DNA of 64,000 nt from Ipomoea triloba (GCF_003576645.1 NC_044916.1:24917879-24981878); one strand, 5' to 3'. Numbered from the stretch's first letter, positions 23,784 through 36,056 are shown. Notes: generated by a model from the letters alone, not told the origin. Made by a program: numbers and translations.

Positions 23784-24023
23784 GGCTCAAAGCCTATTTA
23801 TGATCTATTTTGAAGCCTTTTTAAAAGCCTATATGTTAAATAGGCTTTTAAAAAGGCTTCAGGCCATGCTAGGCCAACTGCAGGCTCAGGCTTGAGCCTA
23901 AAAAAATGCCTACATACAGGCCCAGGCTCAGGCTTAGGCTTTTGATTTCCGTAGCAGGCCCAAGTCTAAATTTCTAAAGCTCGGCTCGGCTCGGCCTAGC
24001 CTATTTTCACCCCTAGTTCATAG

Positions 24024-25878
24024 TGAAGGTTCAAAATTATTTCTTTATATACCGTCAAATTTTCGAGAGACAGGGTGCTGGACTTGCCCTTCACGGGCCT
24101 CCGTACAACAATTCCCTTAGCCACCAATCATTAGATTTGGCCTTCACTGACCTCTGCCCAACACAATTTTTCCTAAATCAGTCATTGCTAGATCCAGCAT
24201 CATTGACCTTATATACTATCACATTTTCGAGAGGCTGGTGTTGGAGTTGATCTTTCATTGGCCTCCGCTCAACAATCCCCTAGATGGACTTAACCATTCA
24301 TTGATCTTAGCGCAACACAATTTTTCCTGAATCAGTCATTGCTAGATACAACACCATATATACTTTGACCTCAGATCTTATTGTTGCAAGCTAGATAATT
24401 GCACATGTTTCATTAACGAATTGAATTGAGGCTTCTCCATGCCAAAGATAATAGATCTAACTAATTCATTGATTTACTAGGCAATGTGTTACCGTAAATG
24501 TTATTGACATATATTGTAACTTTAGAGTTGTCACATTTGCTGATACTGCATTGCCACTACTGCAAGCTAGATAATTGCACATGTTTTATTAATGAATTGA
24601 ATTGAGGCTTCTCCATGCCAAAGATAATAGATCTAACTAATTCATTGATTTACTACGCAATGTGTTACCGTAAATGTTATTGACATATATTGTAACTTTA
24701 GAGTTGTCACATTTGCTGATACTGCATTGCCACTACTGCTTGCCTGTGCTTAGCTTTATCGGAAGAGTATTTACATGTGGAATGCGAGGGAAGAAAGGAA
24801 AGCATGGCACGATATTATTGATCGTGAAGTTATGATTGTTACAATCAGTAAGAAGGAGATATTCTCCTTTTATATATAGAGGAAGGAGAAAGATGACAGT
24901 TATAACGGATACAAGAAATGCAAAATGGTATTAGAGCATCATTATCAGTTGGGTTATTTGCACAATATTTTAGAAAGACACCTAGAAAAGAGAGTGAGGA
25001 AGAGAGAAGAAGTAAAGAAAAAAAAACAAAATCTGATAGCAGTTCAGAAAAAGAAACAAACAAAAAAAAACTATTGCATATATGCCGCCGTGCCAGCTAG
25101 GCACGCGAAACGCGCACCTGCCTGTGTTTTTTTTAAAAACTTTTTCTACTTTCATTTTGTCAGCAGTGGGGGTCACAATTAACCCATTCTTGTAGAAGTT
25201 TAAAATCACAAAATAATTCCTCCCCACACTAATTAAAAACAACTCTTGGTCTTTTAGTCTAAAAAAATCAAATATAAACCACAAGTGTAGATGCTCTTAG
25301 TGCCCTTCATCTATATTGTGCTCGTCATCCCTTCCTCACTTTGGTGTGCTAGCCTCTGATTTGTTACCCCCACGTAACCTGGGACATGTAAGTTCTGAAT
25401 GCCCTATTTGAAATGGAATTATATTATGAGATGAGTTATGTGTATAAGCATGATATCCCTGTTTGAAATGGGATTATGAGATGAGTTATATGCATAAGCA
25501 TAATAGTTCTATTTGAAATGGAATTATGAGATGAGAGTTATGTGAATACGCATGATATTCCTATTTGAAATGGAATTATGAGATGAGTTATTTGAATAAG
25601 CATGATATCTCTATTCGTTGAGAGAATGAAATTATGATATTCCTATTTGACAATGGGATTATGGGATGAAGTATGATAATTGTGAGAAGAGAAGTAAATG
25701 ATGGGTATTCTATCTTCGGTATCAAAATAGTATGATGAAAGCAAGATGAAGAGAAATATTTATAAAGTTAATGTTTGTGCATCCATTTACAAACCTCATG
25801 GATACATCTATGTTTACCAAACCGACATATGTTTATATAAAAGATTAATTATCTATTTTGAAAGCCTATAGAAGTAAA
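24024..25878. other. Intergenic DNA with tandem duplications
   Basis: No gene is recognised. 24386-24561 is repeated directly as 24562-24737 (176 bp) with a few substitutions. 25400-25640 holds about five diverged units of roughly 55-60 bp around TTTGAAATGGAATTATGAG. The start (24024-24360) matches unit 1 at about 10210-10400. Confidence 0.6.
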
Positions 25879-26330
25879 CAAAGGCGGATCCACAATGGGG
25901 GCAATGGGGCAGCTGCCCCCACTCACCCCACCCCTACCGCCTATATAGCCCTTATGTGTGTGTGTGTGTAGTACATTTTTAGATATAAATATACGAAAAC
26001 AAATATAAATAACAATTGATTAGTTAGCTGAGTTGGAAGGTGCGAACTTTTTGTCTGTTATTTATAATGTGTTTTCTATAAGTTTTATTTTTCGTCTATA
26101 TCCAACAATATTTATGACTATATTCATTGTAAGTGTTTCATTTTTTTAATATTACTGACTCTATTATAATGTAGTATATGTTCATTACTATTTTCTCAAT
26201 CTATTGAAGCACAACACAAAGACTTAATATCGATGAGGCTCGAACCACAACCTCCTATATAACGGAGCAACTTGGTGTTACCTCTTTCATGTTTCGCCCC
26301 CACTATGACATTTTTCTGGATCCGTCACTG
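25879..26330. mobile_element. Non-autonomous hAT element with GGATCC ends
   Basis: It begins CAAAGGCGGATCCA and ends TGGATCCGTCACTG (inverted), and is flanked by the 8-bp duplication GAAGTAAA (25871-25878 and 26331-26338). The interior is non-coding apart from fragments. Confidence 0.8.
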
Positions 26331-26901
26331 GAAGTAAATACATACATGTATACTCATTTACTTCCGCATTATAAGTTATAACTCTTTTAAAATCTATATC
26401 TATATTCTATTTTGAATATGTGTGCATATATATAAACTTATACATGTCTCTTATTCACTATTTTTGGATCTATTACAAAGAAAGGTTTTAAGATTATACC
26501 ACCAATCATTTATAAAGGGCTCTAAGAAAACTATATATTTTTGGGAGGACCCGACTGGACTGTAGTCCTTTCGGAAGAAATGATGAGATGATATGATAAT
26601 ATGAAATTCGGTAGAGAAATCCTGGATTATGTAGAAAAGTGGCCTGGTAGAAAAATCATGGGCTTACTTTAGGGCTTGAGCTATTACTCGTTGAGTTGGA
26701 ATCCCAATTAGGGGTTGTGCACATATAAGGTAGCAATCTTGATTCCACATGTGATTGATGAGATACATGGGGAAGACTTCAGGACATGGTCCTTGTAGGG
26801 GTCATACACACATGATGATGACATCGCCCTCCCTTCATGAATAATTATGGTGATGATGATGATGAAATGTGAAATTATGTAATGCAGATATGTAACATAA
26901 T

Positions 26902-27063
26902 TTAATCAAAGGTCAAGGGTTTGATCCTTGGCTTTGGGTATGGAGCAACCTTAAATCTCTAGGTCAGCTGTCCCACCCAATAGAGGTGCCTACAATCCAG
27001 CGAGGGGATTAGTTACTGTGATCAATGGTGGAAACGCTGGGCTACACAAAAAAAAAAAAAAAA
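26902..27063 (+). mobile_element. SINE-like retroposon with poly(A) and TSD
   Basis: A B-box-like GGTCAAGGGTTTGATCC lies near its start and a 16-base A tract at its end. It is flanked by a 16-bp duplication with one mismatch (AGATATGTAACATAAT at 26886-26901, AGATACGTAACATAAT at 27064-27079). No A box was found, so it may be 5'-truncated. Confidence 0.75.
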
Positions 27064-27085
27064 AGATACGTAACATAATATGAAG

Positions 27086-27760
27086 CAATAAAAGAAGTGC
27101 CACACAACTGAACTTGGTAACGCAGTTGGAGAATACCTCCTAATCTGCGGGACCACGTTCAAAAACTTTTTCATTTAAGATCAACTAGCTGATTTTTACA
27201 ATTACAAGGTTCAACGAATTACAAAACTAGGTCTACCACCTATTTAAACATTAACCTCATAAAATAACTCTATGAAAATGCTTACAAATACAGTTTGATT
27301 GTTTGAACTAATTCTGCCAATTAAACAAACTGTAACCAACTTGAATTTTAACACAACTTGAACTAATATAAAGTGAAGTTGACTTCTCCGGATAGTACAC
27401 CAATATTTTCCTGTTTTGAAGTTTCCTTGCAGCACCTTCCAAATAATTCCTTGTAGCACCTTCTAGAATAATATTATTCTTTTTCCCGTTTTGAAAACTT
27501 GATCTTCTTCATTACAAACTTCCCTATTTATAGTGTTAGAACACCACACTATTAGGGAAGTTGTTTCCTAATTTCATGCTCATTTTCCACACGTACATTT
27601 TTCCATCTAAGCATGATCTCAATGAATTTGTAGCATTTCCCATTTCCCTTAAAATTAACTTCTTTTAATCTTCCATGCATGCACAATCCCACGTACAACA
27701 TTTTCCCAGCAACATCAACATATGTCAATTTATAAAAATTAAATCACAATTTATTTATTT
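27086..27760 (-). mobile_element. Possible copia LTR remnant
   Basis: AACGCAGTTGGAGAATACCTCC and AATCTGCGGGACCAC resemble the leader at 37355-37400 of the Sirevirus LTR. A TATAAATAGGG lies on the minus strand near 27521-27531. No complete LTR ends were identified. Confidence 0.35.
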
Positions 27761-28699
27761 TTACTAATTAACAAAAGGTTTCTCCCGTACTATTATAAAA
27801 AATGATTATTTTTCTATGATGATATTATTGATCCCAAGTGAAGTTTTGAGAAAGTTTACTTATGCTTTGGCTACGAGCCATATCTTACTCTTGATGATGA
27901 GTATGTTAGAAATGCTATTATGATATGAGAATACCATTTTCTTACCTTCGTAGTATAAATGATTTCATCATGATACTTGTCTTTTCATGTCATTAACTCA
28001 TTTTTATTCAAAGCATTAACCCCCCCTAAACCCCCCCCCCCCTTCTAATTACATTCATAAGCATGTGAGGATGAATTACTTATCTTATAACCGAGTATGT
28101 CTATGTATATATGCACATATGCAATGAGCATGTTATCTAGTGTTGTATATCCATGAATCTATATACTATTTGATGATGCATAATGTGCCTATGTGTATCA
28201 AATCGACCTATTTTTCAATCTATATATGTATAAACTATTTTACAAGGTGGAGTTGTTTATACTTAGCATTTATGCTAATTGGGTTGTTTTCTACTTGTTT
28301 TGCTTAACACATTTTAGGATCAACTCAAATACGGAAAGTGTACTTGCATAATTAATAAATTCATCAACACCTGCTAAGAACTCATCAGTGTACCTCCAAT
28401 TTCTTGGCATCAATCGGTTGTACATCCATTTGCGATGTTCCGGTATATTAGCCATATAAAACAACTACTTTCAGTTTGGTATCAAACTGAAATAATAGAT
28501 ATCTAAAAACATAATAAGTGTGAATGAAGGTTATACCGCCCTTCATTTATGTCCGTTTTTTCCGTTAAATTTTATTATACGTTATGCTATAAAAGTTGTA
28601 CTTTACAATATTTTAGACAAACATACCCATACCGTTATAACTTCCGTTAACTTTTCCACTATTGTTACCATGCACATGCATCCACCATATATTTTTTTA

Positions 28700-28761
28700 T
28701 CTTCTTAAATAATAATATAATATATATATATATACACATTATAATTTTCTTATCTTCTTTA

Positions 28762-28794
<33 letters not shown>

Positions 28795-28988
28795 TACACA
28801 TTATATATTAGAGTTGTATGTTAGTTATTTCATAAAATATAAATATAAAATTTATAAAAATATTTTACAATATTATTATTATTATTTATAATAAATTAAA
28901 TATACAAATCTAAATAAATTTAAAATTTTAATATAAAATATAAATATTGGGCACATATTTTTTGCGCATCGCGCATAAGAAAAACTAG
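28700..28988 (+). mobile_element. Helitron 3' terminus
   Basis: The hairpin TGCGCATCGCGCA is followed by TAAGAAAAACTAG and then T, the expected Helitron 3' end. A 5' TC end was not fixed; TCTCCCGTACTATTATA at 27781 is a weak candidate. A (TAA)n tract lies at about 28763-28795. The start given is arbitrary. Confidence 0.5.
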
Positions 28989-30379
28989 TAGAATAATAAA
29001 CATTAATTTTATACCAAAGAAAACAATAGTCATGTGGGTATAATTAACAAAATTATTATTTTTTTTTGAAATAAACAAAATTATTTATCATATTTTAAAT
29101 TTTGAATAATTCTATATTCTCAAATTGTGTTAATAATAAAATTATACTAAATAAAATTTTCAATTGTATATATAAAACTTTATTATTTCTAAATGTTCTT
29201 ATTATTTCATATGTTGCTATTTTAATAGTTAAACTAGTATGAGTATTACTCCGTATATATATCACAAATAGAAATTGTAATAATATATTATATATATGCA
29301 GGTTCAGATTGGGTGGAATGCTGGCTTTCTATTTAAAAATTAATCTTTTAATCTTCTGGTTTGTATTATAATCTATGGTTTCATATGTCTGGCTTTCTAT
29401 TTAAATCTTTTAAAAATTAATGTATGGGGAAGCTACAGTCAGGAGAAAATCAAATAAAATATTTAAAAATTAATCTTTTATTTTTATCCCTTCAAAAAAA
29501 ATTAATCTTTTATTTTCTGAATTCTATTAACCGTCTGGGAGGAAGATTTTGTGAATGAAAACAGAGCAATCTTGAATTCTTATCAATATCCTTACCCAAT
29601 TTTCAATGTAAAACGCAAATACATACAATAGAGTGAGCGATTTGGAGCAGTTGGGGAAATTAAAGAGAGAGAGAGCCTACAGGTGAGCTCACAAAATGCA
29701 CCTGAATTTAAGTCTGGTCTTCACAGGTTGTTTGAATCTGCAAAGGCTTGAAAGCTTTAAATCTTGTCTGTTATGAACTTATGATGATGAGGGTGCCGTT
29801 TGACGGCAGGTGGGACTCAGCCACATCTCCAATACTAGCAGGTGAAAATGGATTTGTCATCTTCACCGCCGTATTGTATCCAAGATTGCGTCTGTTATTC
29901 ACTGGGATCTACTGGCAAGTTAAAATGGATTCATTTTTATCATTTATATCAAATATACAAAATCAAAATGAATTTGTCAGACCAATGGAAAACTAAACTC
30001 ACTCACTGGGATCTATAGATTACACATAATAAGCTACCGGCAGGTGAAAATGGTTTTGCATTATATATGGGTGCAGCGGCCGGTGCAAGCAAATGGCAAA
30101 GGAGGAAACAAAACCAATAGACCCAAAGCAACAGTTTTCCACTAGAGATGGTTTACAAAAGCAAATAGTTATGCATTGTACCTTATAGATGGAGCAAGGT
30201 GGGAATTCCACAAATCCAAGGTGGAGATCCACAGAGCATAAAATACTGTGAGTTTGAAGATCTGAATGTTTTTGTGAGTGATACAAAGATGGGAGTTTGT
30301 AGTAAAGTTGAAAGCTAAAAGGTAAGACAGAGTTTGAAGATTTGTATGAGGAAAGATGAAGGGACTATATATATATATA
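28989..30379. other. AT-rich intergenic DNA
   Basis: No convincing gene. 29748-30060 contains diverged repeats of CAGGTGAAAATGG and TTCACTGGGATCTA but no coding signal I recognise. A plus-strand open frame at 29748-29996 is probably chance. Confidence 0.4.
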
Positions 30380-30605
30380 ATCTTATTTCCAACCATCCAT
30401 GGTGGTCGGAAATCGTCAAAGTCATCAACAAATTAAAATATAATGGTCATAACATTTCCGACCACCATTGAGAATGATCGGAAATACTGACCACATTTCG
30501 ACCACCAAATAGGGTGGTCAATAATTTTTTTTAAAAATATAATTTACCGTCCACTTTTCTGATTGGTCGGAAAAGTGGACGGAAATATTCATTTTTTGAG
30601 CAGTG
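30380..30605. mobile_element. CACTA-type right end with GGTCGGAAA repeats
   Basis: Repeated, partly inverted words (TTTCCGACCACC, GGTGGTCGGAAA, GTGGACGGAAATATTC) lead to ...TTTTTTGAGCAGTG at 30605, i.e. CACTGCTCAAAAAA inverted. This fits a CACTA superfamily terminus. The partner end was not found. Confidence 0.45.
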
Positions 30606-30639
30606 TTCAAAATCTACTATACTAATAAGAGCTAAAGAG

Positions 30640-30800
30640 AGTTAGACCTAACTTAATGGGGTAGCTCAAATGGCAAGTGAGCTCTCTTTGTGGGGAGGAA
30701 TTTTGGGAAAACCCGGGTTCAATTCCCACAAGTGACGATTCCCCTTTAGGCCAGCTCCTATGCCTCTCGGAGAGAAAGGCCCTATAAAAATGGATTGTTT
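30640..30800 (+). mobile_element. tRNA-derived SINE-like segment
   Basis: A-box-like GTAGCTCAAATGGCAAGTGAG and B-box-like GGGTTCAATTCCCAC are about 50 bp apart, the spacing of a tRNA-derived Pol III promoter. No poly(A) tail or target duplication could be set. Confidence 0.55.
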
Positions 30801-30903
30801 AGATTTATATTTTTCCTTGAGATTTCCTAATTTAACCTTAATTATATGCTAAATTTATATTTTTCCTTGAGATTTCCTAATTTAACCTTAATTATATGCC
30901 AAA

Positions 30904-31340
30904 GACCTTGTGGTCTAGTGGCATCCGGTGTCCCGAGCCTCAGTGGAGGCAACTGTTGACTCTTTGTGCTTCATTAGGTTGAGAAAGTAGCTATGAACAT
31001 GGCATGTTGACTCTTTGTGCTTCATTAGGTTGAGAAAGGAGGCAACTGTTGACTCCTTGTGCTTCATTAGGTTGAGAAAGGAGGCAACTGTTGACTCTTT
31101 GTGCTTCATTAGGTTGAGAAAGTAGCTATGAACATGGCATGTTGACTCTTTGTGCTTCATTAGGTTAAGAAAGTAGCTATGAACATGGCATCCGGTGTCC
31201 CGAGCCTCAGTGGAGGCAACTGTTGACTCTTTGTGCTTCATTAGGTTGAGAAAGTAGTTATGAACAGATACTACATTGTAATAGAAAAAAAAATTATATG
31301 ATTACCTGTGCAACTGTTGACTCTTTGTGCGCTATGAACA
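30904..31340. repeat. Tandem array with GTTGACTCTTTGTGCTTCAT units
   Basis: The core word starts at about 30955, 31006, 31048, 31090, 31141, 31222 and 31316. Spacings include 51, 42, 42, 51 and 81 bp. The flanking words are SINE-like (TGGTCTAGTGGCATCC), so the array arose inside a SINE. It stays open on the minus strand but is not a gene. Confidence 0.75.
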
Positions 31341-32639
31341 GATACTACATTGTAACAGAAAAAAAAAATTATATGATTATCCGTTAACTTTCCGTTAATC
31401 TTTAACTTACCCATTAATTTTTATAAGAAAGGTCTTAGGTTCAAACTTCATCTCAATCAAATTTGACATAATTAAGTTCCTCACTTTATTTTACTCTTAT
31501 TAAATTAAATAAATTAGTAGCTACAACAAAAAATGATACATATGTATTTTTTTTTAATTTAGAATTATGTGTCTACAATACCTTTATTTAAAAAAAATTA
31601 TTTATTATCAAAAATTTAAATTAAATAAGAGAAATAATTTCATTAGTTATATTGCATTTATTTTCTCTCATGCAAAGATTTTTTACATTCAAATTTATCA
31701 ATTGATATTCATTACATTGTCCATTATCTTATTTTTATTTACAATATCTTATAATTAAATATCAAAGTTATAATACAAAATAATATTATATATTTATTTA
31801 CCAAGTATTTTATTAATACCATGAAAAAAATAATAAAAAGAATAGTTTGAAACCAATCATATTAACTACTTGGGGGATTTGTTGACAATGAAAGTACTCA
31901 AATAACCCATTACCCAGAACTACCTTTTAATATCTTTGAAATACATCATATTTAAAATTTTTAAATTTTTGCTAATTTATTTAATCTTTTTCCTTAAACT
32001 AAGGATTTCTTTATCCACAATAACTCATTTAACAATAATGGTTGAACCAAATGAACCGCGAGTAGGACACCTAAATGAAAGTCCATAGCTCCTATATCAT
32101 AATGACGTTGTCATCTATGCTACAAACAATATTAATAACCCAATTGCAAATAACACACTACCAACAAAAAGGAAGCGAACAAATAGTAAAGATGAAGAAA
32201 ATGACAATGTTACTCAAAAGAGAATTAAGAATACTTTGAAAAATTCAAATTAAAAGTAATATTTATTTAGACTATCATTTTTATACCAAATATTTAGACT
32301 ATCGATTTTACAAAGTTGCAAACATTTATTTTGGTGAAAATTATTATGAATTTCCTATATTATCTTGGATTCATATACTTTGAGTTACATATTTAAATAA
32401 AAAAATTCGACATTCAATTATGTATAAACTTCTCCTATATAATCTTGCATTGATATACTTTCAAATATTTATTTAAATATAAACATTGGGCATTAACCCA
32501 TTTGCGCAATGGGCGTGTAAAACTAGTAGATAAATAAATTCAGAAATAAAATTTGAAATAAATAAATACATTCACAAATAAAATTAAATTAGAGCCTAAC
32601 TTACCGGCGGTGGAGGCATCGTTGGCGAGAAGAGGAGGA

Positions 32640-33840
32640 GAGGCTAAGGCGGCTGCTGCAATGGCGAGGAGGTGGACGGCGCTGCGAGGCGACGGCAATG
32701 GAATATGCACATTTCAATATAAAGGGATTTTTTATGATGTTGTGATTTCTTCGAGCATGCCGAAATGAAAAATGGTGCAATTAAATATTGTGTGAATGGT
32801 AGGGCCGTATCTGTTAAGAAAGGTGACATTAGTGATTTATTTGGTTTTACTGATGATGTTTCATGTCTGGGTGATTATTGCTTTGATAAAAACAATAAAT
32901 GGATGCTAATGAGGAAGTACCAAAATTCTCTGGAAAAAAAGGGAAGATTTTAAATGGGAGTTTGCTAAATTAGGAGAAATTATTTCTAAAATGTCTTTTG
33001 TGCCATTCATATAGATGACCGTGCAGTGAGAGTGATGGTGTGGCCGAGAGAGTTGATGAGGTTGAAGATAATGAAGATGATGGACAGGATGAGCAACAAG
33101 ATGACCACTCAAAGGGAAATTCGAATGGTGAAAAAGAAAATGGTAAAAGTTTTGAAAGCCTTGAAGGATCTCAAGGATGCAATTGATTTCACCAACAACA
33201 CCATCAATTATCTACAATTCCATGATAATTTTGGCAAGATTGGAAAAACAAATTAGTGAAGTCAACCCTATGATTCGTGAATTTCTTAACACTTTTGTTG
33301 ACAGGTTATTAGAAGCTATTGACAAAGAGAGGATGGCCGCCAAGGATCTTGCACAAGCACATCATTACAAAATTAGGCAATCTTCATAAAAAAAATTAGG
33401 CAAGAAAGAATAACGCACCACATGGCCAAGGAAATTGAAAAACTAAAGAAGATATGTGAGAAAGTAAATACAAATGAGGCCGAAATTTTGGTGCTACGGG
33501 AAGAGGCTACAACAATGAAGAATGCTAACATTGCAATGGCTTCTACCTTGGAGGAGATGGCAAAAATAATCAAGGAGATTCGGACTATTCAAAATGGTGA
33601 CCGCATGATACTCAACTGGGTATTTGATGTTACCAAAAATAATCAACGAGATTCGGACTACTCAAAAGGGTGACCACATGATACTTAACTGGGTATTTGA
33701 TGTTACCAAAAATAATCAACGAGATTCGGACTACTCAAAAGGGTGACCACATGATACTCAACTGGGTATTTGATGTTACCAAAAATAATCAAGGAAAACC
33801 CTCCCATTTTGGCTCCACTAGCGGTTCGGGGGAATGAGGC
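32640..33840 (+). pseudogene. Unrecognised decayed gene with acidic and coiled-coil segments
   Basis: No family is recognised. Fragments in shifting plus-strand frames suggest one former protein. They are a short start near 32660, a stretch at 32765-32950 (KNGAIKYCVNGRAV, DLFGFTDDVSCLGDY), a strongly acidic stretch in another frame near 33030-33185, and a coiled-coil-like stretch at 33422-33670 (EIEKLKKICEKV, LREEATTMK). It ends in a 73-bp repeat present about three times (33565-33800), which shifts frame because 73 is not a multiple of three. It could be a transposon-borne gag-like gene or a captured host gene. Confidence 0.4.
33565..33800. repeat. 73-bp tandem repeat, about 3 units
   Basis: TTTGATGTTACC recurs at 33623, 33696 and 33769, exactly 73 bp apart, with few substitutions. 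Confidence 0.9.
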
Positions 33841-34794
33841 CATATCAGCGGCTCGGGTACGGTGGAAATGTGGAATACACACAGGGGGAATGAGGCCATA
33901 TCAATTCTTAAAGGGTAAATGATGTTACTTAGCTTTATGCATACTAGTTAATATGTACATATAACTATATATATACGGTGGCTTAATTAGCATATTATCT
34001 AGTATGTTTGGAGATTATTGCTTACTATTATTATTTTTGGTAGATGCTTAATTTTTAGACACAGTTTTATTTGTAATATGCAATTTGAGAGAGAAAAACA
34101 AAATGACAAAAATGATAAAAGAAGATATATATTAATCCTCAAATAAATTGCACGACCTTGTTAAGTGTCTAAAAATAAGTTTGTAGGTCCAATTTTGTCA
34201 AACTCGTCAAATTGGCTAGTCAAAATAAAATAAAAAAAATAAAAAGATCAATTTTTAATACACTATCAAAATGATTGGGTATAGGTTTTGATATCATAAA
34301 AAAAAAAAAAAAAATTGTTAGGAATAAAATGTAATAGTTTTGATGAGTCAAAATGTAATTTTTATTAGTCCCCTTATTTTATTTTGAGTTCAGAATATAA
34401 TCTCCTAAGTCCTAGTCAAAGCCAAAAATCATACGTACTTCTTAGGAAAATAGATATCTCCGGTATATTGCTACTAGTAATATATTTGCTGTGAAAGTTA
34501 TCAAAAGTTTAAATGGAGCAATGGACAAGTAATGAAGCATTAAGTCAAAGGTTATTGTGTTTGAAACTCAAGTTTAACATTTTATTTTAAGCCAAGAGGA
34601 GGACAGTGTCGGCTCTCGCCATGTCTGGCCAGTTTGGAGCAAATATGTAGTTATGTACACACTGCGCATATAGGCAAATTATGAGGAGAAACTCTACGTT
34701 TTAGATCTCAATATACAAAATTACATTACTCAATATTCACAACTTTTGAACTCTATATTTACAATTTTGTTATATAGATTCAAAAATTGTGTTA

Positions 34795-35055
34795 TATAAT
34801 GTTGAACATAGAGTTTTGATACTGTTGAACATAGAGTTATGAAATTGTGAAAATAGAATTATGAAATTGTGAAAATAGAGTTATAAAGTTGTGAACATAG
34901 AGTTATGAAATTGTGAATGCAGAGCTATAAAATTGTGAACATGAAATTATGAAATTGTGAACTATGAAGTTATAAAACTGTGAACATAGAATTATAAAAT
35001 TGTGAACGTAAGGTTATGAAATTATGAACATAGAGTTATGAAATTGTGAACATAG
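34795..35055. repeat. Diverged tandem repeat of about 23 bp
   Basis: About ten imperfect units of the type AACATAGAGTTATGAAATTGTG. The array ends beside a hairpin-like GGGTCCACACGCCTTGCAAG segment (35060-35100) resembling the hairpin near 17071-17103. Confidence 0.8.
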
Positions 35056-35756
35056 ACCCGGGTCCACACGCCTTGCAAGGTGAACCTGGGTCCATGACAT
35101 AACAACCGGCACATATACTACGTAGTGTGGTGTCTGTGGCCCCAAATTTTAGGGGCACTTATTTTTTTTTTTATAAATATTATTGTATATTTATGTTTTA
35201 TATATTATAGTATTAGTGTAATTTATGTATAACGAAATCAAGACGGTCTAAAATTCTAAAAAGCTTACATTCTTAAATTCTAAGGACTTGATTTACGTAA
35301 TTACATATAGTGTTATAATCCTATAAATTATAGGAATTGAGGCGGGCGTATTTGACTATTGTAAAATTAGTATATATAAAGAGTAAAAAATTACTCTTAT
35401 TCCTATTATAATGCATACACACAAGATTTGTATTCACAACGTAGGAATTCATCAGTCTCAATAATCATTAATTTGAAGTGCATTGTTTGTGCATTTGGCA
35501 TTCTCAATTTTGTATTCTTCACGATAAAAGGATGAAAGTATGTAAGTTAAATATTTTAATTATTTAATTTTATTCAAAACTTTAGAATTATTAATTCAAT
35601 AACTAACATTAGCTAGGAAATTTTTTGATAGGGGAATAACAATTTAATTTCTTGTATTTTGATGCTGCAATTGCAATATCAAATAGTCTTGATTATTTCT
35701 ATTATTGTTGTTTATGCATAAAGAAGTTTTTTAAAGTTGAAATTGTTGAAATCTTA

Positions 35757-36056
35757 GGGTGTATTTGGTTGACGGGTTTTGGTATAAAGTATGGGTATCA
35801 AAGTGATTGTTATTGTTTGGTTGACAGTTTTTAGAATACTACTATGGGTTTAGAATACATCATTAATTGAAAAATTCATACCGTTATTAAATAAGAGTTT
35901 CATTTCCCTTCCTCGTTTCTTCCTCAACTATTAATAATCATTCTCATTCCACCATACTACCAAACATGCAAAATACTTTCACCAAAACTCATTATCCTTA
36001 TCAAGTATTTGATACCCATACCGATTCCAATTCCCATGTGCGAGCCAAACACACCC
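35757..36056. mobile_element. Tourist-like MITE, family A, second complete copy
   Basis: It begins GGGTGTATTTGGTTGACGGG and ends GAGCCAAACACACCC, flanked by TTA (35754-35756 and 36057-36059). Its 300-bp length and sequence align with 11134-11434. Confidence 0.8.

Larger units (their letters stand above)
18515..24015. mobile_element. hAT-type element interrupted by an LTR insertion
   Basis: The left end TAGGGGTGGGATAGG and right end CCTATTTTCACCCCTA are inverted. They are flanked by the perfect 8-bp duplication GTTCATAG (18507-18514 and 24016-24023). The paralogous site in unit 1 has one GTTCATAG (10202-10209). Its own DNA (18515-19086 and 23784-24015) is rich in AGGCCTA/TAGGCCT words and non-coding. 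The stated length is inflated by the suspected false 1777-bp duplication and by the nested LTR element. Confidence 0.8.
30613..32526 (+). mobile_element. Helitron, both termini visible
   Basis: The 5' end TCTACTATACTAATAAG follows an A (30612). The 3' end has the hairpin CCCATTTGCGCAATGGG (32498-32514) and then GTGTAAAACTAG followed by T (32527). Helitrons insert between A and T without target duplication, as here. The interior holds a SINE-like segment, a tandem array (30904-31260) and, near 32110-32250, a short basic reading frame containing LPTKRKRTNSK that could be the C-terminal end of a transposon-encoded RPA-like protein (weak). No Rep/helicase gene is present. Confidence 0.75.

Noticed and set aside
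24845..25284. Opposed ORFs around a purine-rich tract
   Set aside because: Lysine-rich or serine/leucine-rich low-complexity translations of an AG-rich stretch, with no motifs.
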